This document shows, piece after piece, positions 16,238-24,157 of a stretch of 45,128 bases of DNA. The translations under genes were made by a program, and so were the position numbers. The number at the start of each line of letters is the position of its first letter. Position 1 is the first letter of the stretch. Source of the stretch: Occallatibacter sp. (GTDB lineage: Bacteria > Acidobacteriota > Terriglobia > Terriglobales > Acidobacteriaceae); assembly GCA_031296305.1 (NCBI GenBank), contig JARLFZ010000022.1, positions 1-45,128 of the forward strand, in the 5' to 3' direction. The notes under the pieces are model-generated. The model was not told the origin of the DNA and searched no databases. It saw only the letters and a program-made list of their open reading frames with translations.

Positions 16238-17869
16238 ATGATCGCGACGGCAGGATGGAAATCTCAGGACCGGCTAATCAGGAACTTGCTGGCGATTTGC
16301 CTCTCCGCACTGCCTCTCCTCGCGGAGTTGCCCGTATTGACCGTCCCTGCCCAGGCGCAAGCATCGTCGCCTGCGACAGAGGGCGTCTACCACAACCCCA
16401 TTCTCTTCGCCGACTACTCCGATCCCGATGTGATCCGCGACGGCGCTAACTACTATCTCGTCGCTTCCACCTTCCATTTCGTTCCCGGAATTCCCATTCT
16501 GCAATCCACTGATCTGGTGCATTGGACCATCGTCGGTCACGTCGTCGATCGCCTCACCATGGACCCGCGCTACAGCATGGTGGGCGGCAATCGCTACGGC
16601 AAAGGCGTGTGGGCGCCTTCCATCCGGAAACACGACGGGCTTTATTACGTCTACTTCCCCACGCCCAATGAGGGCATCTTCGTCTCGACCGCAACCAGGA
16701 TCACCGGGCCGTGGAGCGATCCCGCCGTCGTCATCGCGAAACCCAATCTCGAGGACCCCTGCCCTTTCTGGGACGACGACGGCAAGGCCTATTTGATCCA
16801 TTCCGTCACCGGCGCCGGGCCGCTCATCCTGCACCGCATGTCGCCTGACGGCAAGCATGTGCTCGATCAAGGAAAGATCGTCGTGCAGGATCCCGAGCAT
16901 CTGCCTACTCTCGAAGGCCCCAAGCTTTACAAGCGCGACGGCTACTACTACATCTTTGCGCCCTTCGGCGGCGTTGGCGTGGGATCGCAGGTGGTGTTGC
17001 GCTCGCGCCAGATTTACGGCCCTTACGATTTCCGCGTAGTGCTGGCGCAGGGCTCAACCAAGATCAACGGGCCGCACCAGGGCGGTTATGTTGAAACTCC
17101 CGATGGTGAAGGCTGGTTTGTGCACTTTCAGTCCGACGGCGCCCATGGCCGCATTGTGCATCTCGAGCCAGTGCGCTGGCACGACGATTGGCCCTTCATC
17201 GGCGCCGATCCTGCCGAGGAAACCGCTGGGCAACCCGTACCCTCCGGCCCCATTCCCGATCATTCCACCGCGCCGTCCGAACAGCATCCGCAAACCTCCG
17301 ACGATTTCAATGAGGCGGTGCTGGGTCCGCAATGGGAGTGGAACCATAATCCCGACGACGCCCACTGGTCTCTCGGCGCGCGCCGCGGCTATCTGCGCCT
17401 GATCCCCATGCCCGCGGATGGCTTGCTCGCCGCGCGCAACACGCTCACGCAGTGCATGCAGGACAATTCGTTCGAGTTCACCGTGCGCGTGGACTTGAAT
17501 GCGATGAAAGCTGGCGTGCATGCGGGACTCGCCATGTTTGAGGAATCCGCCAGCGGCCTTGAAATTGTGCAGTCGGGCGATGCGCGGCGGCTCGATTTCT
17601 TCCATCTTTCGGAGCACGTCGCCGGTCCCGAGCTGACTCAATCGGCGATTCAGCTCCGCGTGCGCGTCAGCGGCGATCAGGCGCTTTATTTCTACTCGCT
17701 TGATAATGGCAAGACGTTCCAACAACTCGGCGCGGCCACGCCCATCCGCTTCAGTTGGTGGAAAGGCTCGCGGCCCGCACTGTTCGCCTACAGCACGCTC
17801 AACTCCGATCCCGGCGCCGTCGATTTCGACTGGGTCCACTACCAGGCGCTGGCTCCAAATCCCTGGTAG
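16238..17869 (+). CDS. Secreted GH43 glycosidase (beta-xylosidase/arabinosidase type)
   Basis: 543 residues from the ATG at 16238. The N-terminus is a signal peptide (1-41, ending PAQAQA). The five-bladed propeller spans about 48-360 with the GH43 catalytic acids: D62 (ADYSDPDVIRDG, general base), D173 (LEDPCPFWDDDGKAYL) and E226 (TLEGPKLYKRDGYYYI, general acid). Residues about 345-540 form the C-terminal concanavalin-like beta-sandwich usual in GH43 beta-xylosidases (DDFNEAVLGPQWEWNHNP). Expected substrates are xylo- or arabino-oligosaccharides from plant cell walls, cleaved in the periplasm or outside. Its position after the TonB receptor suggests the pair handles one glycan. Exact specificity cannot be read from sequence. 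Confidence 0.9.
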   Translation: MIATAGWKSQDRLIRNLLAICLSALPLLAELPVLTVPAQAQASSPATEGVYHNPILFADYSDPDVIRDGANYYLVASTFHFVPGIPILQSTDLVHWTIVGHVVDRLTMDPRYSMVGGNRYGKGVWAPSIRKHDGLYYVYFPTPNEGIFVSTATRITGPWSDPAVVIAKPNLEDPCPFWDDDGKAYLIHSVTGAGPLILHRMSPDGKHVLDQGKIVVQDPEHLPTLEGPKLYKRDGYYYIFAPFGGVGVGSQVVLRSRQIYGPYDFRVVLAQGSTKINGPHQGGYVETPDGEGWFVHFQSDGAHGRIVHLEPVRWHDDWPFIGADPAEETAGQPVPSGPIPDHSTAPSEQHPQTSDDFNEAVLGPQWEWNHNPDDAHWSLGARRGYLRLIPMPADGLLAARNTLTQCMQDNSFEFTVRVDLNAMKAGVHAGLAMFEESASGLEIVQSGDARRLDFFHLSEHVAGPELTQSAIQLRVRVSGDQALYFYSLDNGKTFQQLGAATPIRFSWWKGSRPALFAYSTLNSDPGAVDFDWVHYQALAPNPW

Positions 17870-17873
17870 CTTT

Positions 17874-17924
17874 TGTAGCGCCGGTCTCCTGACCGGCTGT
17901 AGCGCGGGCGTCCCCGCCCGTGCT
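17874..17924. repeat. Family A double-hairpin repeat, copy 3
   Basis: Hairpins GCCGGTCTCCTGACCGGC and GCGGGCGTCCCCGCCCG, each introduced by TGTA. Matches the copy at 300-350 at 46 of 51 positions. Starts 4 bases after the GH43 stop codon and runs into a pyrimidine-rich TTCACT tract. Confidence 0.8.
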
Positions 17925-17990
17925 TCTCTTCACTCCCTTCACTTTTTCACTTCCTTTACCCTCTTCACTACTTCACTCATTCACTTCTTC
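17925..17990. repeat. TTCACT-rich low-complexity tract
   Basis: The hexamer TTCACT or close variants recur about every 6-9 bases between the family A repeat and the FHA gene start. One of several simple-sequence tracts in intergenic gaps of this window. Confidence 0.6.
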
Positions 17991-18020
17991 GCGTGTTAGA
18001 ATTTCTCCACATCGCACGCC

Positions 18021-19712
18021 ATGATGGAACCTTCCACTCCAGCCCATACATTCGTTGAAGTGATTGCCCCTGACCAGACCCGTCAGACCGTCACCGTCAC
18101 GCATTCCCCGTTTCTCATTGGCCGCGGCGAAGCCGACAACAGTGTCCCGCTCGTCGACGGCCGCATCTCGCGCCACTGCGCCGCCATTGTCATGAGCGAC
18201 GCGGGCTACCGGATCGAAGACCGGGGCAATCGCTACGGCGTGTTTGTGAACGGCGTCAAGGTGCTGCAGCAACCGCTCCGCGACGGCGACTTTATCGGCT
18301 TCGGCATCGATGACAGTTACCACATCGTCTTCCGTGTGGGCTCTGTTCCCGACGTGCCCGAGCAACCCGAGGTCGCCAACCTGCTCACCCGCATCGGCTC
18401 GCTTTCCAAACTGGCTAGCACTGTGCCGGGAGACGGTTTGAGCAAACTCAACCTGCTTCTGGAAGCCACTTCTCTGCTGCACTCCCAGCTTCCGCTCGAT
18501 TCCGTGCTCGGCTCCATGCTCGACCACGCCATCTCCATCATCCACGCCGATCGCGGACTTTTAATCGAACCAGACGCCGCCGGCGCGATGCGCGTGCATC
18601 TCGCCCGCAACAACAAGGGCGACAATCTTGCCCCTGAGACCATCAACCCCAGCCAGACCGCCGTTAATCAGGCCATCAGCAAACAGGCCAGCGTCATCAC
18701 TGAAGACTTGAACTTTGCCGGCCTTGATTTGAAGGCCGCCGAAAGCGTCGTGGTGCAGGGATTGCGCGCCGTGGTCGCCATCCCGCTCTACGCTTCCACC
18801 CGCGAAGTTGCCGTTACGGGCGGCGACCTGAAGCACGGCCCGCTGCTCGGCGTCATCTATCTCGATTCGCGCCGCATCGCAGCCTTTACCGCCATCGACC
18901 GCCAGATTCTCGACGCCCTCGGCCTGCAGGCCGCCAGCATTCTCGACAACGCCCTCCTGGTTGAGAAGGAGCGCGAGCGCCAGCGCCTCGAACAGGAACT
19001 TTCCATCGCGCGCACCATCCAGCAGGCACTCGTGCCCCACGGCTTGCACGACTTTCCCCATCTCGCCATCAGCGGCGTGCATCATCCCTGCACCGAAGTC
19101 GGCGGCGACTACTTCGACGTGGTTTCGGTCGACGAAGACCGCACTGCGATTCTCATCGCCGACGTCAGCGGCAAGGGCCTGGGCGCGGCCCTGCTCACCA
19201 CCATGCTGCAAGGCGCCTTGTCCGGCCTCTCGATGGGCGCCGATCCCGTCAAAGTCTTCAACCACGTCAACAAATTCCTCTGCTTCCACAGTGAAGTCGG
19301 CCGCTACGCCACCATGTTCATCGGCATTATCGGCCGCGACGGCATGCTTGAATACATCAAGGCCGGCCATCCTTCTCCGCTCCTGCTGCGCAAGGGCCAG
19401 GTCACCGAACTCTACAACGAAGGCTCCTTCCCCGTCGGCCTGATCCCCGAAGCCAGTTACGAATCCGCCTGCCTGCAACTCGAGCCCGAAGACACGCTGG
19501 TCCTGTTCAGCGACGGCGTCACCGAAGCGGAGAACGTGAACCACGGCCTTTTTGAGGTTTCAGGACTTAGCCAGGCTCTGGCCGGCAAGCAGGACGTTCC
19601 GGTCGAGGTCCTGCAGCAGTCGGTGCTGGGCGCGGTGAGTGCATTTACGCACGGCGCCAGCCAGTCTGACGACATCACGCTGCTGGTGGTGCGCTACCGC
19701 GCCACGGCCTGA
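18021..19712 (+). CDS. FHA-GAF-SpoIIE (PP2C-type) phosphatase, RsbU-like
   Basis: 563 residues; start at 18021 or the next ATG. Residues 28-108 are an FHA phosphothreonine-binding domain with G34-R35, S50-R-H52 and N77-G. Residues about 145-315 are a GAF sensor domain. A short coiled coil (EKERERQRLEQELSIARTIQ) leads to a SpoIIE/PP2C phosphatase domain (about 340-560), with EVGGDYFDVV and ADVSGKGLGAALL holding the metal-binding Asp residues and LFSDGVTEAEN near the end. Such phosphatases dephosphorylate STAS anti-anti-sigma proteins, and the FHA domain is a natural docking site for a phosphorylated kinase. Both partners are encoded just downstream (19805 and 21654), so this looks like the signal-input phosphatase of a partner-switching system. 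Confidence 0.92.
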   Translation: MMEPSTPAHTFVEVIAPDQTRQTVTVTHSPFLIGRGEADNSVPLVDGRISRHCAAIVMSDAGYRIEDRGNRYGVFVNGVKVLQQPLRDGDFIGFGIDDSYHIVFRVGSVPDVPEQPEVANLLTRIGSLSKLASTVPGDGLSKLNLLLEATSLLHSQLPLDSVLGSMLDHAISIIHADRGLLIEPDAAGAMRVHLARNNKGDNLAPETINPSQTAVNQAISKQASVITEDLNFAGLDLKAAESVVVQGLRAVVAIPLYASTREVAVTGGDLKHGPLLGVIYLDSRRIAAFTAIDRQILDALGLQAASILDNALLVEKERERQRLEQELSIARTIQQALVPHGLHDFPHLAISGVHHPCTEVGGDYFDVVSVDEDRTAILIADVSGKGLGAALLTTMLQGALSGLSMGADPVKVFNHVNKFLCFHSEVGRYATMFIGIIGRDGMLEYIKAGHPSPLLLRKGQVTELYNEGSFPVGLIPEASYESACLQLEPEDTLVLFSDGVTEAENVNHGLFEVSGLSQALAGKQDVPVEVLQQSVLGAVSAFTHGASQSDDITLLVVRYRATA

Positions 19713-19720
19713 GCTCCGGT

Positions 19721-19785
19721 TTCGTTCCCTCGCTCTCTCGTTCCTGCTTTTTTGTTCCCTTGTTCCCTCGTTCCCTCGTTCCCTG
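19721..19785. repeat. GTTCCCTC-type tandem tract
   Basis: Repeats of TTCCCTCG and TTCCCTTG with a period of 7-8 bp fill the gap between the phosphatase and kinase genes. The reverse-complement form of the same motif occurs at 42172-42258, and a related GTCCCT form at 22524-22595. Confidence 0.65.
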
Positions 19786-19804
19786 TATTGATACAATCCA
19801 CACC

Positions 19805-21544
19805 ATGGCCGCCCCGACACTTATTGGAAGATATGAAATCGTCGCAGAACTTGGACGCGGCGCGATGGGCAGCGTCTTCAAGGCCAATGACCCCGCGGTG
19901 GGCCGCATCGTAGCTCTCAAAACCATCCATTCCGCCGCCCTCAGTGGGGCGCAGGCCGCGGAATACCGTGCGCGTTTTTATCGTGAGGCTCGCGCTTCCG
20001 GCGTGCTGGCTCATCCCGCCATCGTGCCCGTCTTCGACGTGGGCGAGCACGAAGGCGCGCCCTTTCTGGTCATGGAGTTTGTTGACGGTCACACCCTCGA
20101 CAGTGCCATGAAAAAGGGGGATCGCTTCACCCTTGACCGCGTCTGCGAAATCGGCCAGCAGCTCGCCGACGCCCTCGGCTACGCGCACCGGCAGGGCGTC
20201 ATCCATCGGGACATCAAGCCCGCCAATATCCTGATGACCTCGCGAGAGGTCTACGGCAGCGAGCGGCCCCGCATCACCGATTTCGGCATCGCCAAGCTCG
20301 CGGCCAGTGAGATCACCAGCACCGGCCAGATGCTCGGCACCCCCGCCTACATGCCCCCCGAGCAGTTCACAGGCGCTCCCATCGACGGCCGTGCCGACCT
20401 CTTCTCGCTGGGCGTAATCCTCTTTTCACTGGCCGCAGGCGAACAGCCCTTCCTGGGCGAAACCATGACGGCGGTCTCTTACAAGGTCGTCCACATCGAT
20501 CCCATCCCGCCCTCCAAGCTCAACCCTGCCATCCCTCCGGCCCTGGAGGGCGTGATTCTGAAGTGCCTGGCCAAAAATCCCGCGGCTCGCTATCAGACAG
20601 GCGAAGAGCTCGCAGAAGATCTTGCCACCTTGCGCGTGAATCCCAACGCCACACTGGCCTCGACGGCGCCGGCCGCAAGCGATCCCAACGCCACGCTCGC
20701 CGCCTCGCCCAGTAGCATCTCGCATCCACCGGCCCACACGTATGGAACCACGCAAAAACCAGGCACCGCCCCAGTCAAGAAGCCTTCCAAGCAGCTAAAA
20801 AGCGAGGCCGTCATTGCTGTGGCTTTGCTGGCTGTTGTGGCAGCCGGAGCAGGCGGCTGGTTTCTGCACCACCTCTATCATCTGAGCCATCAACAGTCGC
20901 AGCACCAGACCGTCCCACCTCCCAATCCGCAGCCGCCAACTTTCGGTAGCGGCGATCTGCCTCCAGCGGTGCCGTTAACCAAAACTCCGGTGTCCGTTCC
21001 GGCCGCCCCCGGCAAGCCGACGGCCGCGAAACCTGCGCCCGCAACCAGCAAGCCCCCGACAGCAACTCAACAAACCGCTCCACCGCCAACTTCAACCCCG
21101 GCGGCTACGAATACCACTCCGCCGCCTGCGGCCAAGCCGGCCAAAACCACACCGCCTGCCGCCCCCCCGGCTGCCGCGGCCACCGATCCCCACAAACTCG
21201 ATCCCAGCGCCAACAGCAAATTCAAGATCGAGTTGAGCCACATGCCAAACGGCGTCCCCATTACGGTGGAGATGAATAAAGCGGTCTATCTGCGCTTTAT
21301 CAGCGGCGACAAAACCGATCTCAACAACCTCTTCGTCCCGCCCGGCACGCAATCATTCCAGGTCACTGCCAAGAACGGCAGCCAGCAGGTGGTCTCGAAC
21401 ATCGTCAGCAGCGAATTCAAGGCCAAGAAGAAAAAGAATTTCAAAATCGATTTGCAAAACCAGCAAAACGTGCCCGCCGGCGCCGCGGCGCCGCTAAGTC
21501 CCAGCGCGAAGATCGTGGTCTCGCTTTCCACTCCGCTCTTTTAA
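19805..21544 (+). CDS. Membrane-anchored serine/threonine protein kinase (PknB type)
   Basis: 579 residues from the ATG at 19805 (MAAPTLIGRYEIV). Hanks-type kinase domain at about 8-275: glycine loop GRGAMGSVF, K39 in VALKTIH, H134-R-D136-IKPANIL, D159-FGIAKL and GTPAYMPPEQF. A membrane helix (about 339-360, VIAVALLAVVAAGAGGWF) is followed by a long Pro/Thr/Ala-rich linker and a C-terminal domain of about 120 residues (begins KFKIELSHMPNGVPITVEMN) outside the membrane, which probably senses a signal. It has no PASTA repeats. It lies 92 bp after an FHA phosphatase and before a STAS protein, so kinase and phosphatase may act on the same partners. Confidence 0.92.
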   Translation: MAAPTLIGRYEIVAELGRGAMGSVFKANDPAVGRIVALKTIHSAALSGAQAAEYRARFYREARASGVLAHPAIVPVFDVGEHEGAPFLVMEFVDGHTLDSAMKKGDRFTLDRVCEIGQQLADALGYAHRQGVIHRDIKPANILMTSREVYGSERPRITDFGIAKLAASEITSTGQMLGTPAYMPPEQFTGAPIDGRADLFSLGVILFSLAAGEQPFLGETMTAVSYKVVHIDPIPPSKLNPAIPPALEGVILKCLAKNPAARYQTGEELAEDLATLRVNPNATLASTAPAASDPNATLAASPSSISHPPAHTYGTTQKPGTAPVKKPSKQLKSEAVIAVALLAVVAAGAGGWFLHHLYHLSHQQSQHQTVPPPNPQPPTFGSGDLPPAVPLTKTPVSVPAAPGKPTAAKPAPATSKPPTATQQTAPPPTSTPAATNTTPPPAAKPAKTTPPAAPPAAAATDPHKLDPSANSKFKIELSHMPNGVPITVEMNKAVYLRFISGDKTDLNNLFVPPGTQSFQVTAKNGSQQVVSNIVSSEFKAKKKKNFKIDLQNQQNVPAGAAAPLSPSAKIVVSLSTPLF

Positions 21545-21653
21545 CCGGGCATTCACAAAGGTCCAATACTATCGCTCTATCCCGCGCGGGACGGGGAACT
21601 TGCGCGCGCCCAGTTGCAGAGTTGAACATTCCCCACGTTGAAGGAAGAGGGCA

Positions 21654-21989
21654 ATGCAAATCTCCACTGAAGAAATGCCGGGCGGCATCACCCGGGTCGT
21701 CTTGGATGGCCGCATGGATATCGCGGGCGCCGCGGCTGTCGACCTCAAGATGAACCTGATCGCGGGCAGCGCTAAAAAACTTCTTGTCGACCTCGAGAAG
21801 GTCGCCTTCCTTGGTTCCATGGGTCTGCGCTCCATCGTGACTCCCGCGCGCGCCGTCAAGAGCCGCGGCGGAACGGTCGTGCTGTTTGCGCCCAACGAGA
21901 TGGTGGAATCAGTTCTCAAGACCAGCGGCATCGATACCCTGATCCCGGTCCGCCACGATCTGGATGCTGCCATTGCCGAGCTCGGATAA
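21654..21989 (+). CDS. STAS-domain anti-sigma factor antagonist
   Basis: 111 residues covering one STAS domain (SpoIIAA/RsbV type), preceded by GGAAGAGGG. TRVVLDGRMDIAGAAAVDLK is the conserved first half, and KKLLVDLEKVAFLGSMGL holds S55, the serine phosphorylated in this family. Unphosphorylated STAS proteins bind the anti-sigma ATPase and free its sigma factor. The gene lies 25 bp before the anti-sigma ATPase gene at 22015, and the phosphatase that would reactivate it is encoded at 18021. Confidence 0.93.
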   Translation: MQISTEEMPGGITRVVLDGRMDIAGAAAVDLKMNLIAGSAKKLLVDLEKVAFLGSMGLRSIVTPARAVKSRGGTVVLFAPNEMVESVLKTSGIDTLIPVRHDLDAAIAELG

Positions 21990-22014
21990 GCTAGCAGCCG
22001 CAACGAGGGCGACC

Positions 22015-22548
22015 ATGCGCGCAACGCTGACACTTGAGAATGGGATGACAGTCCCCGATCAATCTCTGACCAATCCTGACCCGGCCTGGCCCGAGCCGCG
22101 GCTGACCCTCAAGAGTCAGCTCGAGGACCTGACCCTGGTCTGGCCATGGGTCGAGGCGATTGCCGATCGCTACTTCGTTCCTGCCGATACCCAGTTCGCC
22201 ATTCAGCTCTGCCTTGAAGAAGCGCTCTCGAACGTCATCCGCCACGGCTACCAGGGCCAGCCGAACCAGTCCGTCTCCGTCGAGTGCGCACCCGCCGTCG
22301 AAAATGAGGGCGCAGGAGAGCTCGTCTTCATCGTTGAAGATCACGCCCCGCCCTTCGATCCCCTCGCGTCCGCCGTCGACGCCCCGGCTCCAGCTACTGC
22401 CTCGCTTCAGGAATTCCCGCCGGGGGGCCAGGGAATTCGTCTCATGCGCAAGTTCGCCAGCCGTCTTGCCTGGCAGCAACTGCCCAATGGCAATCGCCTG
22501 ACCCTCGCCTTCGCCATCCCGCAGTCCCTAAGTCCCTCAGTCCCTTAG
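22015..22548 (+). CDS. Anti-sigma factor kinase / HATPase (RsbW-like)
   Basis: 177 residues from the ATG at 22015, preceded by GAGGGCG. GHKL-type ATPase with an N box (CLEEALSNVIRHGY), an ATP-lid Asp motif (EDHAPPFDP) and a G box (GGQGIRLMRKF). Proteins of this size phosphorylate a STAS antagonist and sequester a sigma factor. Stand-alone members without a cognate sigma gene nearby are common, and none is visible here. The last residues (PQSLSPSVP) are encoded by a simple GTCCCT repeat tract, so the C-terminus has been replaced or extended by repeat DNA. Fourth gene of the phosphatase-kinase-STAS-ATPase set. Confidence 0.9.
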   Translation: MRATLTLENGMTVPDQSLTNPDPAWPEPRLTLKSQLEDLTLVWPWVEAIADRYFVPADTQFAIQLCLEEALSNVIRHGYQGQPNQSVSVECAPAVENEGAGELVFIVEDHAPPFDPLASAVDAPAPATASLQEFPPGGQGIRLMRKFASRLAWQQLPNGNRLTLAFAIPQSLSPSVP

Positions 22549-22594
22549 TCCCCCGTCCCTACATCCCCGGTACCTGCTTTCTTGTTCCCTCGGT
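22524..22594. repeat. GTCCCT-type simple repeat overlapping a gene end
   Basis: AGTCCCTA, AGTCCCTC, AGTCCCTT and similar 7-8 bp units begin inside the last codons of the HATPase gene, supply its TAG stop (22546-22548), and continue to the family B repeat. Confidence 0.65.
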
Positions 22595-22649
22595 CCCTGC
22601 CGGGGTCCCCGGCGAGCGGCCTTTGCTCGCTGGGGTGGCTTGGTCCCTG
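22595..22649. repeat. Family B double-hairpin repeat, copy 1
   Basis: A 55-bp element with a CCGGGGTCCCCGG palindrome, then GCGAGCGGCCTTTGCTCGC, ending GGTCCCTG. It matches 44745-44799 at 50 of 55 positions in the same orientation. Both copies lie within about 25-60 bp upstream of a gene start. Confidence 0.8.
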
Positions 22650-22709
22650 TTTTTGCTATCATTGCGTCTATAAGGTAGGCGCGGCTGGCTTCCCCTTGCG
22701 GCCGTCCCG

Positions 22710-23909
22710 GTGGTGTGTGTGTCGCGACTCTTCCAGCGTACTGTCTTTGCAACTTCCGTGGTGATCTTTGCCGCCCTTGGCCTGGGCTACATCCTTGGCG
22801 AGTTCGGTTGGTTCGGCGTGCGCGCCGGCGACGAGCAGAGCGCCGCCTACAACCAGATGCGCGTCTACGCCGAGGTCCTGCGCAAGATTCAGAACTATTA
22901 CGTTACTGAGCCCAAGATTCCCGAAGTCACCAACGGCGCATTGCACGGCCTGCTCGACTCGCTCGATCCCGACTCCAGCTACCTCAGCGCGGCCGAGTAC
23001 AAGTTCTACAAGGACCGCCCCGCCACCGACAACGCGCAGGTGGGCCTTACCGTCTCCAAGCGCTTCGGTTACGCCACCATCGTCAACGTGCTGCCCGGCT
23101 CGCCCGCCGATCAGAACCACCTCCGCGACGGCGATGTGATCGATCTCATTGAAGGCCATTCCACGCACGATATTCCGCTGGCCCTGGTGCGTTTCATGCT
23201 CGAGGGCAAGCCTGGGACCACGGTTACCATCACCGTGGTGCGCCCTTTTAAGCCAGACCCGGACAAGATCACGCTCACCCGCACCGTGCTGGCCGCGCCC
23301 GCGCTGGGCGAGCAGCTCTACGAGAACGCGTCAATCCTTTACCTCAAGCCCGGCGTGCTCACGGCCGCGCGCGTCGACGATCTCGCCGTCCGCATCAAGG
23401 GCGCAGGCAAAGGCCGCAAGATTCTTCTCGACCTCCGCGACACCACCGGCGGCGACCCCAAACAGGGACTGCGCCTGGCCAACTTCTTCCTAAAGCAGGG
23501 CACCCTCGGCTCTCTCGTGGGCCAGAAGGTTCCCGTGCAGACCTTTACCGCCGATCCCGCGCAATGGCTCACCGACGCCCCTGTTGCTGTCCTGGTGAAT
23601 CGCGGCACCTATGGCGCGCCCGAGCTCACTGCCGCTGCCATTGAAGGCCTCAAGCGCGGCGATGTTGTGGGCGAGCGCACCTTTGGCGAGGGTTCAGTGC
23701 AAAAAACCATCGACCTGCCCGACGGTGGCGCGCTCATGCTCACCATTGCCAAGTACGAGACCCCCGCCGGCAAGAAGATCGAGGACGAAGCCGTCACTCC
23801 CACCCTGGTGGTATCCAGTCCCCAGGACACCGGAGAGCCCATGCCTTCTTCCAACGGCGACGACCAGTTGAATCAGGCGCTTTCGCTGCTGAAGGCCAAG
23901 ACCAGCTAA
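22710..23909 (+). CDS. S41 (C-terminal processing peptidase) family protein, predicted inactive
   Basis: 399 residues from GTG 22710. In-frame GTGs at 22713 and 22719 (MSRLFQRTV) are equally possible, and no strong ribosome site decides between them. Membrane anchor or signal at about 10-28. A CtpA-like N-terminal helical part (LDSLDPDSSYLSAAEYKFY) is followed by a PDZ domain (about 105-190) and the S41 core. In active S41 proteases the catalytic Ser lies in GxASASE and the Lys 25 residues later in FGKGxVQ. Here the aligned residues are G302 (GTYGAPEL) and E327 (FGEGSVQ). The spacing is kept but both catalytic residues are lost. It is probably a periplasmic PDZ scaffold or pseudoprotease. The fold assignment is firm; the inactivity is inferred. 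Confidence 0.88.
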   Translation: MVCVSRLFQRTVFATSVVIFAALGLGYILGEFGWFGVRAGDEQSAAYNQMRVYAEVLRKIQNYYVTEPKIPEVTNGALHGLLDSLDPDSSYLSAAEYKFYKDRPATDNAQVGLTVSKRFGYATIVNVLPGSPADQNHLRDGDVIDLIEGHSTHDIPLALVRFMLEGKPGTTVTITVVRPFKPDPDKITLTRTVLAAPALGEQLYENASILYLKPGVLTAARVDDLAVRIKGAGKGRKILLDLRDTTGGDPKQGLRLANFFLKQGTLGSLVGQKVPVQTFTADPAQWLTDAPVAVLVNRGTYGAPELTAAAIEGLKRGDVVGERTFGEGSVQKTIDLPDGGALMLTIAKYETPAGKKIEDEAVTPTLVVSSPQDTGEPMPSSNGDDQLNQALSLLKAKTS

Positions 23910-23910
23910 T

Positions 23911-23950
23911 GCAGCGGAGTTGGCGGAGCTAGCGGGGTTAGCGGAGTTGG
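23911..23950. repeat. Nonanucleotide tandem repeat
   Basis: Four successive 9-bp units of the form GCGGAGTTG, GCGGAGCTA, GCGGGGTTA, GCGGAGTTG immediately after the S41-family stop codon. Confidence 0.7.
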
Positions 23951-24107
23951 GACGCAGGACAAACCTCAACTCCCCTCCTTCAATCCTGCACAACAATCAA
24001 AGAGAGCACCATTTCAGCGCCGCATTCCCGCTCTTGCGCCCCATGGTACTCTCGTCATTCCACCGCGTCTTTCCGGTCTCATCCGGTGTTAGCCTTGTAG
24101 GCAAGCG

Positions 24108-24133
24108 GCTGCTCCGGGCACCTAAGGAGCAGC
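24108..24133 (+). promoter_or_regulatory. Hairpin containing an AAGGAG site upstream of the class A PBP gene
   Basis: Perfect 8-bp arms GCTGCTCC (24108-24115) and GGAGCAGC (24126-24133). The right arm contains most of an AAGGAG (24124-24129), which lies 9 bases before a TTG at 24139. If folded in mRNA it would hide the only good Shine-Dalgarno sequence in front of the PBP gene. Confidence 0.4.
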
Positions 24134-24157
24134 GCCCCTTGAAAGGCCTGACCCGCC

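Noticed and set aside
18561..19544. 327-residue minus-strand frame opposite the SpoIIE phosphatase.
   Set aside because: Shadow frame caused by third-position GC bias; the phosphatase motifs are on the plus strand.
22595..22649. Family B element considered as a riboswitch.
   Set aside because: No match to a known riboswitch core; the same element occurs before an unrelated gene and is two simple hairpins.
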